A stretch of 64,000 bases of DNA, taken from Styela clava (lineage: Eukaryota > Chordata > Ascidiacea > Stolidobranchia > Styelidae). The stretch covers positions 22,108,001-22,172,000 of the forward strand of contig NC_135253.1 in NCBI RefSeq assembly GCF_964204865.1, in the 5' to 3' direction. Positions within the stretch are counted from its first letter, which is position 1; the number at the start of each line of letters is the position of its first letter. The notes beneath the pieces are model-generated. The model had not been told where the DNA came from, searched no databases, and saw nothing but the letters and a program-made list of their open reading frames with translations. Both the position numbers and the translations under genes were made by a program. Positions 21,354 to 30,479 of the stretch are shown here, piece after piece.

Positions 21354-21647
21354 GCTCGCCACTGGACGCCAATTGATAAGACTGTTCACTCTTGTTTATA
21401 TAATACCCTCAAAAACTTCCGAGTTTCCAGTCGCAAGAATTTTCACAGACAACCGTCACGCTTGGCGGATTAAAAATCTTGTTCCCATAAACCCACGCAA
21501 GGTAATCAGAGATGCGGTGGCGAGTGTATTCCAACGCCTAGAACGATGAGTAACACCTCCGAGGGGAGGACTCAAAATTCGAGCTATTGTATCTTCAAAA
21601 TACCTATACGTGATGTTTGTGGATGAAATAAGGAAATAATAAACCCT

Positions 21648-21720
21648 TGTTTCCGCCCGGGCTTGAACCGGGGACCTTTCTCGTGTAAAGCGAACGTGAT
21701 AACCACTACACTACGGAAAC
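21648..21720 (-). tRNA. tRNA-Val (UAC)
   Basis: Anticodon UAC; GGGCTTG and TTTCTCG variants. Type A flank; no T4 trailer. Confidence 0.84.
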
Positions 21721-22014
21721 GCTCACCACTGGACGGCAATTGATAAGACTGTTCACTTTTGTTTATTTAATACCCTCAAAAACTTCCGAGTTTCCAGTCG
21801 CAAGAATTTTCACATACAGCCGTCACGCTTGGCGGATTAAAAACCGTGTTCCCATACACCCACGCAAGGTAATCAGAGGTGCGATGGCGAGTGTATTCCA
21901 ACGCCTAGAACGATGAGCAACACCTCCGAGGGGAGGACTCAAAATCCGAGCTATTGTATCTTTGAAATACTTATACGTGATGTTTGTGAATGAAGTAAGG
22001 AAAAAATAAACCCG

Positions 22015-22087
22015 TGTTTCCGCCCGGGCTCGAACCGGGGACCTTTCGCGTGTAAAGCGAACATGATAATCACTACACTACGGAAAC
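22015..22087 (-). tRNA. tRNA-Val (UAC)
   Basis: Anticodon UAC; CATGATAATC D arm. Type A flank; T6 trailer. Confidence 0.9.
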
Positions 22088-22380
22088 GCTCGCCACTGGA
22101 CGCCAATTGATAAGACTGTTCACTCTTGTTTATATAATACCCTCAAAAACTTCCGAGTTTCCAGTCGCAAGAATTTTCACAGACAACCGTCACGCTTGGC
22201 GGATTAAAACCGTGTTCCCATAAACCCACGCAAGGTAATCAGAGGTGCGATGGCGAGTGTATTCCAACGCCTAGAACGATGAGCAACACCTCCGAGGGGA
22301 GGACTCAAAATCCGAGCTATTGTATCTTTGAAATACTTATACGTGATGTTTGTGAATGAAGTAAGGAAAAAATAAACCCG

Positions 22381-22453
22381 TGTTTCCGCCCGGGCTCGAA
22401 CCGGGGACCTTTCGCGTGTGAAGCGAACGTGATAACCACTACACTACGGAAAC
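22381..22453 (-). tRNA. tRNA-Val (CAC)
   Basis: Anticodon CAC, consensus. Type A flank; T6 trailer. Confidence 0.92.
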
Positions 22454-22747
22454 GCTCGCCACTGGACGCCAATTGATAAGACTGTTCACTCTTGTTTATA
22501 TAATACCCTCAAAATCTTCCGAGTTTCCAGTCGCAAGAATTTTCACATACAGCCGTCACGCTTGGCGGATTAAAAACCGTGTTCCCATACACCCACGCAA
22601 GGTAATCAGAGGTGCGACGGCGAGTGTATTCCAACGCCTAGAACGATGAGCAACACCTCCGAGGGGAGGACTCAAAATTCGAGCTATTTTATCTTCAAAA
22701 TACTTACACGTGATGTTTGTGAATGAAGTAAGGAAAAAATAAACCCT

Positions 22748-22820
22748 TGTTTCCGCCCGGGCTCGAACCGGGGACCTTTCGCGTGTAAAGCGAACGTGAT
22801 AACCACTACACTACGGAAAC
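22748..22820 (-). tRNA. tRNA-Val (UAC)
   Basis: Anticodon UAC, consensus. Type A flank; T6 trailer. Confidence 0.93.
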
Positions 22821-23114
22821 GCTCACCACTGGACGGCAATTGATAAGACTGTTCACTCTTGTTTATTTAATACCCTCAAAAACTTCCGAGTTTTCAGTCG
22901 CAAGAATTTTCACAGACAGCCGTCACGCTTGGCGGATTAAAAACCGTGTTCCCATAAACCCACGCAAGGTAATCAGAGGTGCGACGGCGAGCATATTCCA
23001 ACGCCTAGAACGATGAGCAACAACTCCGAGGGGAAGACTCAAAATTCGAGCTATTGTACCTTCAAAATACCTATACGTGATGTTTGTGGATGAAGTTAGG
23101 AAATAATAAACCCT

Positions 23115-23187
23115 TGTTTCCGCCCGGGCTCGAACCGGGGACCTTTCGCGTGTAAAGCGAACATGATAATCACTACACTACGGAAAC
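23115..23187 (-). tRNA. tRNA-Val (UAC)
   Basis: Anticodon UAC; CATGATAATC D arm. Type A flank; no T4 trailer. Confidence 0.88.
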
Positions 23188-23322
23188 GCTCGCCACTGGA
23201 CGCCAATTGATAAGACTGTTCACTCTTGTTTATATAATACCCTCAAAAACTTCCGAGTTTCCAGTCGCAAGAATTTTCACAGACAGCCTTCACGCTTGGC
23301 GGATTAAAAACCGTGTTCCCAT

Positions 23323-23694
23323 AATTAAACGTGCTACAGCGCAATTTTGGATGAAATATCAGATCTCATACGATTTATAGAAAATTTAGGAATAAATCAA
23401 AGTAATATCCTTCTGACAAAAAAATCAATCTTTCACCACTAAACATTTCAAAGCAATTGGTCTAGTATTCAACGAGAAAAGCGAATATATCATGACGAAG
23501 AAGAAGGACATCAACAAGAACAACAACATAATATCAAAACGATTCAACGGTCCACGTGTCCAATAAGACAACAACAAGTCGCTCAGACACTTCTTTCGCA
23601 TGATTTCCACGCATTGTTGTTATTGTTGTTGCCTTTGTTTTCGTGGCTTTGCGTGTTATTTGTCAGCTTTCATACGTGTTTTCAAAAAAAAAAA
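23323..23694. repeat. Module C
   Basis: Copy with A11 end before the CAC gene at 23721. Confidence 0.75.
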
Positions 23695-23720
23695 GTGGTC
23701 GTAAGGAAATGATAAACCCT

Positions 23721-23793
23721 TGTTTCCGCCCGGGCTTGAACCGGGGACCTTTCGCGTGTGAAGCGAACGTGATAACCACTACACTACGGAAAC
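23721..23793 (-). tRNA. tRNA-Val (CAC)
   Basis: Anticodon CAC. Type A flank; module C T-run (11 T) downstream. Last intact gene before the retrotransposon. Confidence 0.9.
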
Positions 23794-24087
23794 GCTCGCC
23801 ACTGGACGCCAATTGATAAGACTGTTCACTCTTGTTTATATAATACCCTCAAAAACTTCCGAGTTTCCAGTCGCAAGAATTTTCACAGACAACCGTCACG
23901 CTTGGCGGATTAAAAACCGTGTTCCCATAAACCCACGCAAGGTAATCAGAGGTGCGACGGCGAGCATATTCCAACGCCTAGAACGATGAGCAACAACTCC
24001 GAGGGGAAGACTCAAAATTCGAGCTATTGTATCTTCAAAATACCTATACGTGATGTTTGTGGATGAAGTAAGGGAATAATAAACCCT

Positions 24088-24126
24088 TGTTTCCGCCCGG
24101 GCTCGAACCGGGGACCTTTCGCGTGT

Positions 24127-24129
<3 letters not shown>
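24088..24129 (-). pseudogene. tRNA-Val (UAC) 3' part, cut by retrotransposon
   Basis: This 42-nt piece corresponds to tRNA positions 32-73: anticodon loop TTTACAC, variable region, T arm, 3' acceptor strand and discriminator. The poly(A) end of the retrotransposon joins it directly, so the break is exactly at the stem/loop junction 31/32. Confidence 0.9.

Positions 24130-24157
<28 letters not shown>
24130..24157 (-). other. Poly(A) tail of retrotransposon (A28 on minus)
   Basis: Twenty-eight T on plus, following CGTGTAAA of the tRNA. A plus-strand nick leaving a 3' end of TAAA would prime reverse transcription on a poly(A) tail, as in target-primed reverse transcription. Confidence 0.93.
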
Positions 24158-24160
<3 letters not shown>

Positions 24161-24586
24161 CTTGCGGATCAGAATTTTCCAAGGCACAGATCAGTGTCTA
24201 ATGCCACGTCATATCCGTGTCATATCGGTATAACGCTTCATAAGCATGCCACTGCATAAGCAGCAGTCATAAACTTATGGAGGCTTCAGTATCTGCCGCG
24301 CCATTGCACAGCACAAACTTCCACCCCGGGGTTCGGTATACACTGTATGTCACAGCATAACTTTCGCCCAGGGCTTCCGCCTGCACCATGCATAGCATAG
24401 CTCAACTTCCGCCCCCCGGCTTCCGTACATACTGCGTGACGCTTAACACGCACACAGCATGACATCCACCGTGAAGCTTCCGATTCATCACGTCCGCTTA
24501 ATATGTGATGGTATTTCCGACATAAAAAATGAATAAGATTGCAGAGTCCACTTGGGCAGATATGCTTTTGTTTATGGTGGATTGCG
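24158..24586 (-). other. Retrotransposon 3' UTR with degenerate 43-bp repeats
   Basis: Non-coding region between the ORF2 stop and the tail. Near 24316, 24359 and 24403 three related stretches begin AACTTCC/AACTTTCG followed by a C-rich block and CATGC/CACTG-like words, about 43-44 bp apart. A 106-codon open frame crosses it but resembles nothing and is probably chance. Confidence 0.6.
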
Positions 24587-25387
24587 TTATGTAGCTGAAT
24601 ATCCATTTAGGATCTCCTTCCAGTTATTTACTATTCCGAGAAAATTAAGGTTAGTAAAAGTGTTCTCCATTGTGTTTAAAAATTGCGTAAAGTGAGATAT
24701 TGTTTTTGAAATTATGTCATCGTCCATAGGGGTCAAATATTTATTTTGGATATCCAGTCTTATTTTGGTGCCAATTAAGTTCTTTTTCCATATTACATAA
24801 CATTTGGTGACTACTATTTGGTTATGCCCCCTGTAACTATTGTAGAATATTTCCTTTAGAGTTATTTTGATGGAGTTGCTTAGTACGCTGTTAAGAATTT
24901 TTAAAAGTTTTACCGCATATTTCCTCGTTGATTTACAGTTTATAATTATATGTCCTGTATTGTCTACAGGCCCTTTGCAAAATTTGCAGCCTAATATTTT
25001 TAAGTTTCCGAGAGCATCATACCTGAGGGACATTCCCCTCAAGCGATCGCCGAATATGTACCCCTCTCTTATAATGCGATACGAGATTATTCGTTCCGCG
25101 TTAGTAAACTTATTTTTATAATCATGGTTAAATAGGTGAGCTTCTTCCCAATTCACATTCAGCAGCTGTTGTTTGTCTTTGGCTGTCCTGTTGTTCTTCA
25201 ATTTCATGTACAGGTCTTTATGTCTTGCAACCTCCCAGGTGGATTGCGAGAAATTCAATTCTTTATAGATGTCGAGGATGTATGCCCATTGCTCTGGAAT
25301 AGTATTGCTGTGGGGCATTGAGTTGGTGTATCTATCCTTGTTAATTTGCTTGACTCTGGATCCCAAAGAGTATAATGCCTCTATTTG
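24587..25387 (-). pseudogene. ORF2 C-terminal part after in-frame TGA
   Basis: About 266 codons continue in the same frame straight after the TGA at 25388-25390 and end at TAA (24587-24589). No ATG begins this part; the first codons read QIEALYS. It carries the C-terminal zinc motif of L1/Tx1-type ORF2, C-X2-C-X8-H-X4-C (CKFC, then GH, then NC), which binds nucleic acid in related elements. With the upstream part the intended product is about 1,160 residues, normal for the family. Unless the stop is read through, this part is not made. Confidence 0.88.
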
Positions 25388-28069
25388 TCAAAATTGAGTT
25401 AGGGGTTCGTTACCCACGATGTATCTCATTTTTTCCACTGCACATGCCTTTATTTTTGCATCAACATCAATCATATTGATCCCACCATCGTTCCACATTC
25501 TTTGTAGCGATTTTCTGCTAATGGCCTCTATCTTTTGCGGGTGCCAGAGGAACTTAAACAGCGCACTCTCGATTTTCTTTATATACGTTTTCGGGATTCT
25601 CTTTACTCTCGTATGGAAGATTATGACAGACATAATCATGGAGTTGATTGATATCAGTTTACCATACCAGGTGAGGTTTCGCAGCTTAACGTAATTTAGG
25701 GTTCGTATCATCTTATTTTCGATTACCTGCCACATATTGTTTAAGTCCATATTTCCAAATTGTATTCCAAGTATTATGGTGTTTTGTTTTATGTAGTTCC
25801 CATGTGGCGAATTGTTCACTAAATTATGCGATTCTTTTGTAATACAGAGAATTTCGGTCTTATCTTTATTTATTTTTTGTCCTGTTGCTAAATGGAAATT
25901 GTCTAGCTCGTGAAAGATTTCTGTAATAGATAATTGATCTCTAACTGCGAACGTGATATCATCAGCAAACTGATCGAGTTTATGCTCGTATCTCCCCAGT
26001 TGGATACCATGTATATTGGCATTTAATTGTACCGATCTTGCTAGGGGCTCTATATTGATGGCGTAGAGAAGCATACTTAACGGGCATCCTTGTCTAATTC
26101 CTTGCCCTATATCGATTTCCTGCGTGAGTCTACCGTTTACATCTACCTGACTTTTAATTCCGTAATACATGCTTTTAATTGCTTTTGAGATTCTATTTCC
26201 AAGTCCAATTTGATGTAAAATTTTAAATAAGAAGTCATGATTCACTCTATCAAAAGCTTTAAGATTGTCTATTATTATTAGTGATCCGGGGATATTTTTC
26301 ATTTTGCAGTGTCTAATTATAGCGTCTATATTATAATGAACATCTTCCATACATCTTTGCCTGAGTGCGCATTTCTGGGATGGACTTATGATTTTGTTTA
26401 GTACCGGTTCTAATCGTTTAACAAGGATTCTTGATAGGATTTTATAGTCTGCATTGAGCGTTGTGATTGGCCTCCAATTTTTTAAATTTGTTTTGTCTCC
26501 CTTCTTGTATACTAATTTAACTTTCGCTATGGTAGCAGATTTTGGTATTTGGCCGAAATATAATATGTTATTCATAAGTTGAGTAAATTGCTTTTTAATA
26601 GAGTTCCAGAAGGTCAGGTAGAATTCTTTGGATAGACCATCAAATCCTGGGGATTTATCGTTTCCCATAAATTTTATCGCCCTATATACCTCTTCTTGTG
26701 AGATATAACTTTCTAGTATGATATTATCCTCATCTGCAATTTTAGAAGAGCCCATAAAGTTTAGATAACGATTTTGGTATTGTTCTTGCGTTATATTCTC
26801 TTTGCCCCATAGGTTCTTATAGAAACTTTCTACTATTGATATGATCTCCCCGGGATTTGTTTTCACATTTTGGTCATTTGTCACCAGCTCTTCTATTGTT
26901 GTTTGCCTAGATCTGCGCCGGATTTTTTCATAAAAGGTTTTGGTGGGCCTTTCCCCTTCTTCAAGGTTTTTCATTTTTGCCATTAGTATGTCCCTTTTGT
27001 TTCGTTCATCTTGAATTATCTCGATCTGCGATTTTAGCCTTTTGATTTCGATCATGTTTTCCGCTTTCCCCTCATTGATTAGTATATCAAATCTTTTTCG
27101 AATTTGCATTAAGCTATTATTGTGGTCACGTGTCCGGAATTTCGAGTAGGCAATGGTTTGTTTTTTAACCCTCTTTTTCACATAGTCCCACCAGTCCGAC
27201 AAGTAATCAAAGTTTTCGATATCCGTGAGTGCGTCTTTATATGTATTTTGGATGATGGTGATATACGTGGGGTCCTTATATAGCGCGGTGTTATTGCGCC
27301 ACGTTCCTTTGCCCCATCGAACCTTTTTGGTTTGTTCTAGTGTAATTTGTGGGCATAGTATGTGATCCGAAACAGTGTTGGGTATATGGGTTATGTCCGA
27401 AATGATGCTATTTACATTGGCCGAGTTATATATCCGGTCTATTCTCCGTCCTTGCGATTTGAAGTGGAAGGTATAGATTTGTTTGTTTGGATATTTTGCA
27501 CGATAGGTATCGAATATATTGTTCTGTAGGACGAATTTTCGGAAGATTTTCTCAGGGGGTCGCATTTTGAAGTTGTTGGCATTTGTGACGTCACGAATGT
27601 CCAGGACGGCATTGAAATCTCCGACTATTATTAAGTAATTTGATTCGCAGTAATTACTTAGAATGTTGGCGAGATTTTGGTAGAACTCCGTTTTATGAGG
27701 GCCGTTTTTCGCCGGGGCGTAAACATTGAATATCTTGATGATCCGCTTGTCCATTTCTATTTCTATACTATCGCACCGATGTGTGATATGTGTGGTGTAA
27801 GTTGGTGGCAATATGGTATCACAAACTTTAACCATTATCAACGTGCCTTGCCTGTAAGAGGTATGGAAACCTTCATTCCTATCCAGAGTATTATAATATA
27901 TATTATATTTTTTATCATTCGCCCACTGGGTCATGAGGGCCTTGTCGACCTTATGGGCCTCTTGTATACAAAGGACATTCGGCTTATCCGTTTCTATAAA
28001 TTTGTCCAATTCATATCTATGGTGTTGTAGACCATTTACGTTCATGGAAACAATCTTCACCTTAGCCAT
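25388..28069 (-). CDS. ORF2: APE endonuclease-reverse transcriptase (premature stop)
   Basis: An 893-residue open frame from ATG, ending at a TGA. N-terminal APE-type endonuclease, about residues 1-240: NVNGL at 10-14, QEAH with Glu37, NVYAP at 115-119, GDFN at 150-153, RRIDRIY at 208-214 and SDH at 234-236; these include the metal and catalytic residues of the fold. Reverse transcriptase, about 440-760: GFDGLSKEF near 475, NWRPIT near 531, motif A with Asp601 and Asp607 in DNLKAFDRV, RQGCPLS at 659-665, and FADD at 701-704 as the catalytic motif (Phe for the commoner Tyr). The role would be to nick the target and copy the element RNA there. The frame lies 128 nt after ORF1 on the same strand. 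The TGA removes only the zinc-motif tail, so endonuclease and RT domains could still be made, but retrotransposition would probably be impaired. The stop is likely a recent point mutation. Confidence 0.95.
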   Translation of the reverse strand: MAKVKIVSMNVNGLQHHRYELDKFIETDKPNVLCIQEAHKVDKALMTQWANDKKYNIYYNTLDRNEGFHTSYRQGTLIMVKVCDTILPPTYTTHITHRCDSIEIEMDKRIIKIFNVYAPAKNGPHKTEFYQNLANILSNYCESNYLIIVGDFNAVLDIRDVTNANNFKMRPPEKIFRKFVLQNNIFDTYRAKYPNKQIYTFHFKSQGRRIDRIYNSANVNSIISDITHIPNTVSDHILCPQITLEQTKKVRWGKGTWRNNTALYKDPTYITIIQNTYKDALTDIENFDYLSDWWDYVKKRVKKQTIAYSKFRTRDHNNSLMQIRKRFDILINEGKAENMIEIKRLKSQIEIIQDERNKRDILMAKMKNLEEGERPTKTFYEKIRRRSRQTTIEELVTNDQNVKTNPGEIISIVESFYKNLWGKENITQEQYQNRYLNFMGSSKIADEDNIILESYISQEEVYRAIKFMGNDKSPGFDGLSKEFYLTFWNSIKKQFTQLMNNILYFGQIPKSATIAKVKLVYKKGDKTNLKNWRPITTLNADYKILSRILVKRLEPVLNKIISPSQKCALRQRCMEDVHYNIDAIIRHCKMKNIPGSLIIIDNLKAFDRVNHDFLFKILHQIGLGNRISKAIKSMYYGIKSQVDVNGRLTQEIDIGQGIRQGCPLSMLLYAINIEPLARSVQLNANIHGIQLGRYEHKLDQFADDITFAVRDQLSITEIFHELDNFHLATGQKINKDKTEILCITKESHNLVNNSPHGNYIKQNTIILGIQFGNMDLNNMWQVIENKMIRTLNYVKLRNLTWYGKLISINSMIMSVIIFHTRVKRIPKTYIKKIESALFKFLWHPQKIEAISRKSLQRMWNDGGINMIDVDAKIKACAVEKMRYIVGNEPLTQF

Positions 28070-28197
28070 ATATACCTAGTAAAAAGGTGTATGCTACTAT
28101 TTATGGTATAAGCAAATAATATCCCGAATTATAGTTTATAAGTTTGTACGTCAGTAGACGTATAAGAAGCAGTTTCTGAAAATTTTAAAAGTTTCAT

Positions 28198-29664
28198 TCA
28201 CTTACGCTTTCCTTTTTTATTTTTTCCAGTCAATTTTGTTTCTGTTGTAGCCGAAAAGGATGATTCCGATGACGATTCTCTATTTCTTTTATTGTTCAGG
28301 TCGGAGTTGTCCAGGTTTGCGTCCGTCAGATCTACTATGTGTTCGTTATTTCCTAGAACTGCTGGGGCAGAGAGAATTTCATCCGGAACGTCGCTAAATA
28401 AAGACGTTGTTGTGTCGTGCGCTTCATATTTATGGACCATGACTTTAACATAGGCCTTCCCTTTCGGTGGAGGGTGGAAAGGCGTATTGCCGATGGTCGA
28501 AGTTTGTTTCAGTTTTCTGCTCGGTTCCGGTTGTTTAGGTGTTTGATGGGTATTTCCAGGTTGTGCGTCTTTGGGCGATTCTCCAAGTTGCGCGTCTTTT
28601 TGGGGGGTTTGACTCGGACTTGTTGTGTTTCCGACATCTTCACATTCCGACCAGTCACTTATTTCACGTAGTTCAGAGGCCGACGGAGAAAATTCGGAGA
28701 TGGATTTATCCTTGCCACCTTGCGTTGTTTCCTGTTTGTTCTTTGTAGGTGTAATTTCTTCGGTTGATTGGCAATTAACCTGATTAGGTGTAATTACCGG
28801 TCGGTTTTGCTTGGTGTTTCCATTGTTTTGTTTTGTTTTGCTAGGTGAATTTGTAGGAATTATCGGTTGCGTCCTCCTTTGTTTGGGAAAAGTCCAGGTT
28901 TTTGTGTAATTTCCTATGGCTGGAAAGTCTCTAGCTTTTGTTTGGCAGTCCTTTTGTAAATGTCCAGCCTGTCTACAATATCTGCAGACAGGCTCGTTAT
29001 TACAGTCTATGAATGTGTGTCCAGATTGTAGACATCTTCCACATTTTGGAATGTATAGTTCTTTCGGAAGATATGTTTTACATTTGAGGCCTTTGAACAC
29101 TACATAGTCTGGTAATCGTTCCTTTTTAAAACCCTCTATTATGAAAGCTATGTAGCCGTTATATACATCAGTCCCTCTGTGCCAATTCTTAATAGCACTC
29201 TTTACTGTCCCACAACCCAGCTGGTTGATCGTATGAACAGCTTTGTCATAGGATATTTCGTGAGGTATATCCTTCACTGAAATCCTTACGGGTGCATCGC
29301 TCGGCATTTGTACAGCGATTTGTGCTTCTGCTGTTTTAATTTGTCCTTGTGTAGCTTCCAAGAAACTTTCCCTGCAGCTGTTATTTGGACCGTCCGTAGG
29401 TGCAAACGTTAAAATCCATTGGCCCTTGCGGGTCTCATATAATCCCTTAATTTCGTTTCTATATTCCTTAGTTTTTTCATTGTTTTTCAGTAATTCCATT
29501 ATTGAGGCGAAGGTGAATTCCGTGTCCGTTTTAAGGAAAACCGTTCTTGGTCTTGCTTCTCCTGGTGATGTTTCTACTGGTGGGTTCGATGCGACAGCCG
29601 CAGAATAGTCCCGGGTTGTTGCTTCTCTCCCTGTTGTTGCACTGCCTGCTTTCGCGTAATCCAT
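28198..29664 (-). CDS. ORF1: gag-like CCHC zinc-knuckle protein
   Basis: 488 residues from the first ATG after an in-frame TAA 24 nt upstream, ending KGKRK. Two CCHC knuckles: Cys208/Cys211/His216/Cys221 and Cys227/Cys230/His235/Cys240. Before them, about residues 40-200 form a mixed alpha/beta-looking region typical of knuckle-type ORF1 proteins, possibly an RRM-like fold (not verified). After them comes a long polar, low-complexity part rich in Ser, Thr, Gln, Pro and Lys with a basic C-terminus. The expected role is binding of the element's own RNA to form the ribonucleoprotein, with ORF2. I see no frameshift or stop. The ATG lies one base beyond a tRNA-Thr-like fragment, so the 5' UTR is almost wholly tRNA-derived. 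Confidence 0.92.
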   Translation of the reverse strand: MDYAKAGSATTGREATTRDYSAAVASNPPVETSPGEARPRTVFLKTDTEFTFASIMELLKNNEKTKEYRNEIKGLYETRKGQWILTFAPTDGPNNSCRESFLEATQGQIKTAEAQIAVQMPSDAPVRISVKDIPHEISYDKAVHTINQLGCGTVKSAIKNWHRGTDVYNGYIAFIIEGFKKERLPDYVVFKGLKCKTYLPKELYIPKCGRCLQSGHTFIDCNNEPVCRYCRQAGHLQKDCQTKARDFPAIGNYTKTWTFPKQRRTQPIIPTNSPSKTKQNNGNTKQNRPVITPNQVNCQSTEEITPTKNKQETTQGGKDKSISEFSPSASELREISDWSECEDVGNTTSPSQTPQKDAQLGESPKDAQPGNTHQTPKQPEPSRKLKQTSTIGNTPFHPPPKGKAYVKVMVHKYEAHDTTTSLFSDVPDEILSAPAVLGNNEHIVDLTDANLDNSDLNNKRNRESSSESSFSATTETKLTGKNKKGKRK

Positions 29665-29665
29665 G

Positions 29666-29694
29666 CTGTTTGACAGACAGGCGCTTTAACCAAC
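29666..29694 (-). pseudogene. tRNA-Thr-like 5' fragment in retrotransposon 5' end
   Basis: Twenty-nine bases match animal tRNA-Thr from D loop to anticodon stem (GTTGGTTAAAGCGCCTGTCT), then loop CTGTCAA where tRNA-Thr AGU would have CTAGTAA. It ends about position 42, just past the anticodon loop, one base before the ORF1 ATG. No T arm follows. Confidence 0.72.
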
Positions 29695-29782
29695 GCTCTA
29701 CCACAACTAACAGATAGTAAGGTTCAGGATTAGCAGTCCATCGCCTTAACCACTCGGCCACCTCGTAGTCCAACGCTCTACC
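29690..29782 (-). repeat. 13-bp D-arm-like repeat at both ends of the tRNA mosaic
   Basis: GGTAGAGCGTTGG on minus occurs at 29690-29702 and again at 29770-29782. It resembles the D arm of GGTAGAGC-type tRNAs. The two copies sit just 5' of the Thr-like and Ser-like fragments. Confidence 0.6.
29727..29766 (-). pseudogene. tRNA-Ser (GCU) 5' half in retrotransposon 5' end
   Basis: Forty bases equal, as far as I can recall it, the conserved animal tRNA-Ser GCU from position 2 to about 41: GAGGTGGCCGAGTGGTTAAG, then anticodon loop CTGCTAA and TCC. The D-arm A box is intact; the variable and T arms are absent. Like the Thr-like piece it stops just 3' of the anticodon loop. Confidence 0.85.
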
Positions 29783-29784
29783 GA

Positions 29785-29849
29785 CCCGGGCTCGAACCGG
29801 GGACCTTCAGCGCGTTAGGCGAACGTGATAACCACTACACTACGGAAAC
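29785..29849 (-). pseudogene. tRNA-Val (AAC) lacking 3' acceptor strand
   Basis: Sixty-five nt: acceptor 5' strand through the complete T arm, with A and B boxes; the last eight positions are replaced by the retrotransposon 5' end. Variants CTTCAG and GCGCGTT. Type B flank. Its intact internal promoter points into the element. Confidence 0.85.
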
Positions 29850-30101
29850 TCCATGATCCTATGGGTGGATTTCTGCGATAGATAATTCCCAAATTCCCAA
29901 ACCTATCGCAAATAACCATCCCTGCTTGAGATTCGAACCTGCAAACCCACGCAAGGTGATCAGAGGTGCGATGGCAAACATATTCCAACGCCTAGAAAGA
30001 TGAGCAACACCTCCGAGGGGAAGACTCAAAATTCGAGCTATTGTATCTTCGAAATACTAATACGTGTTGTTCGTGAATGGAGTAAGGAAATGATAAACCC
30101 T

Positions 30102-30174
30102 TGTTTCCGCCCGGGCTCGAACTGGGGACCTTTCGCGTGTAAAGCGAACGTGATACCCACTACACTACGGAAAC
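30102..30174 (-). tRNA. tRNA-Val (UAC)
   Basis: Anticodon UAC; AACTGGGG and GATACCCAC variants. Type A flank; no T4 trailer. Confidence 0.83.
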
Positions 30175-30479
30175 GCTCGCCACTGGGCGCCAATTGATAA
30201 GACTGTTCACTCTTGTTTATATAATACCCTCAAAAATTTCCGAGTTTCCAGTCGCAAGAATTTTCACAGACAGCCGTCACGCTTGGCGGATTAAAAACCT
30301 TGTTCCCATAAACCCACGCAAGGTAATCAGAGGTGCGATGGCGAGTGTATTCCAACGCCTAGAACGATAAGCAACACCTCCGAGGGGAGGACTCAAAATC
30401 CGAGCTATTGGATGTTCTAAATACTTGTACGTGACGGTTGTCGATACAAAAAAATTATGACAAAGTCAAATGGAGGGTT

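Larger units (their letters stand above)
24130..29784 (-). mobile_element. Tx1/L1-like non-LTR retrotransposon in tRNA-Val
   Basis: A 5.65-kb element read on the minus strand, the same sense as the tRNAs. Order: tRNA-derived 5' segment, ORF1 with two CCHC knuckles, 128-nt gap, ORF2 with APE endonuclease and reverse transcriptase, about 430-nt 3' UTR, A28 tail. The arrangement and RT motifs (RQGCPLS, FADD, KAFDRV) fit the Tx1/L1 group. From memory, several Tx1-clade families are known to insert into multicopy RNA genes (U2 snRNA, 5S rRNA and, I believe, tRNA arrays). The element looks full length and recent: both ORFs are open except for one TGA in ORF2. The flanking tRNA-Val pieces do not form one reconstructable gene (UAC on the 3' side, AAC on the 5' side), so a clean target-site duplication is not visible. 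Confidence 0.93.

Noticed and set aside
1-24129. CRISPR-like regular spacing of near-identical 73-bp units
   Set aside because: The repeats fold as tRNA-Val with A and B boxes and the spacers are themselves repeated; no cas genes; the context is eukaryotic.
24286-24606. 106-codon frame in the retrotransposon 3' UTR
   Set aside because: Overlaps the end of ORF2 in another frame, rich in Cys and His from a C-rich repeat; no family recognised.
25388-25390. TGA as selenocysteine or programmed read-through
   Set aside because: I see no SECIS-like element and the family does not use it; a point mutation is simpler.
29531-29773. 80-codon frame over the tRNA mosaic
   Set aside because: It has no ATG start, lies in another frame from ORF1, and translates tRNA-Ser sequence.
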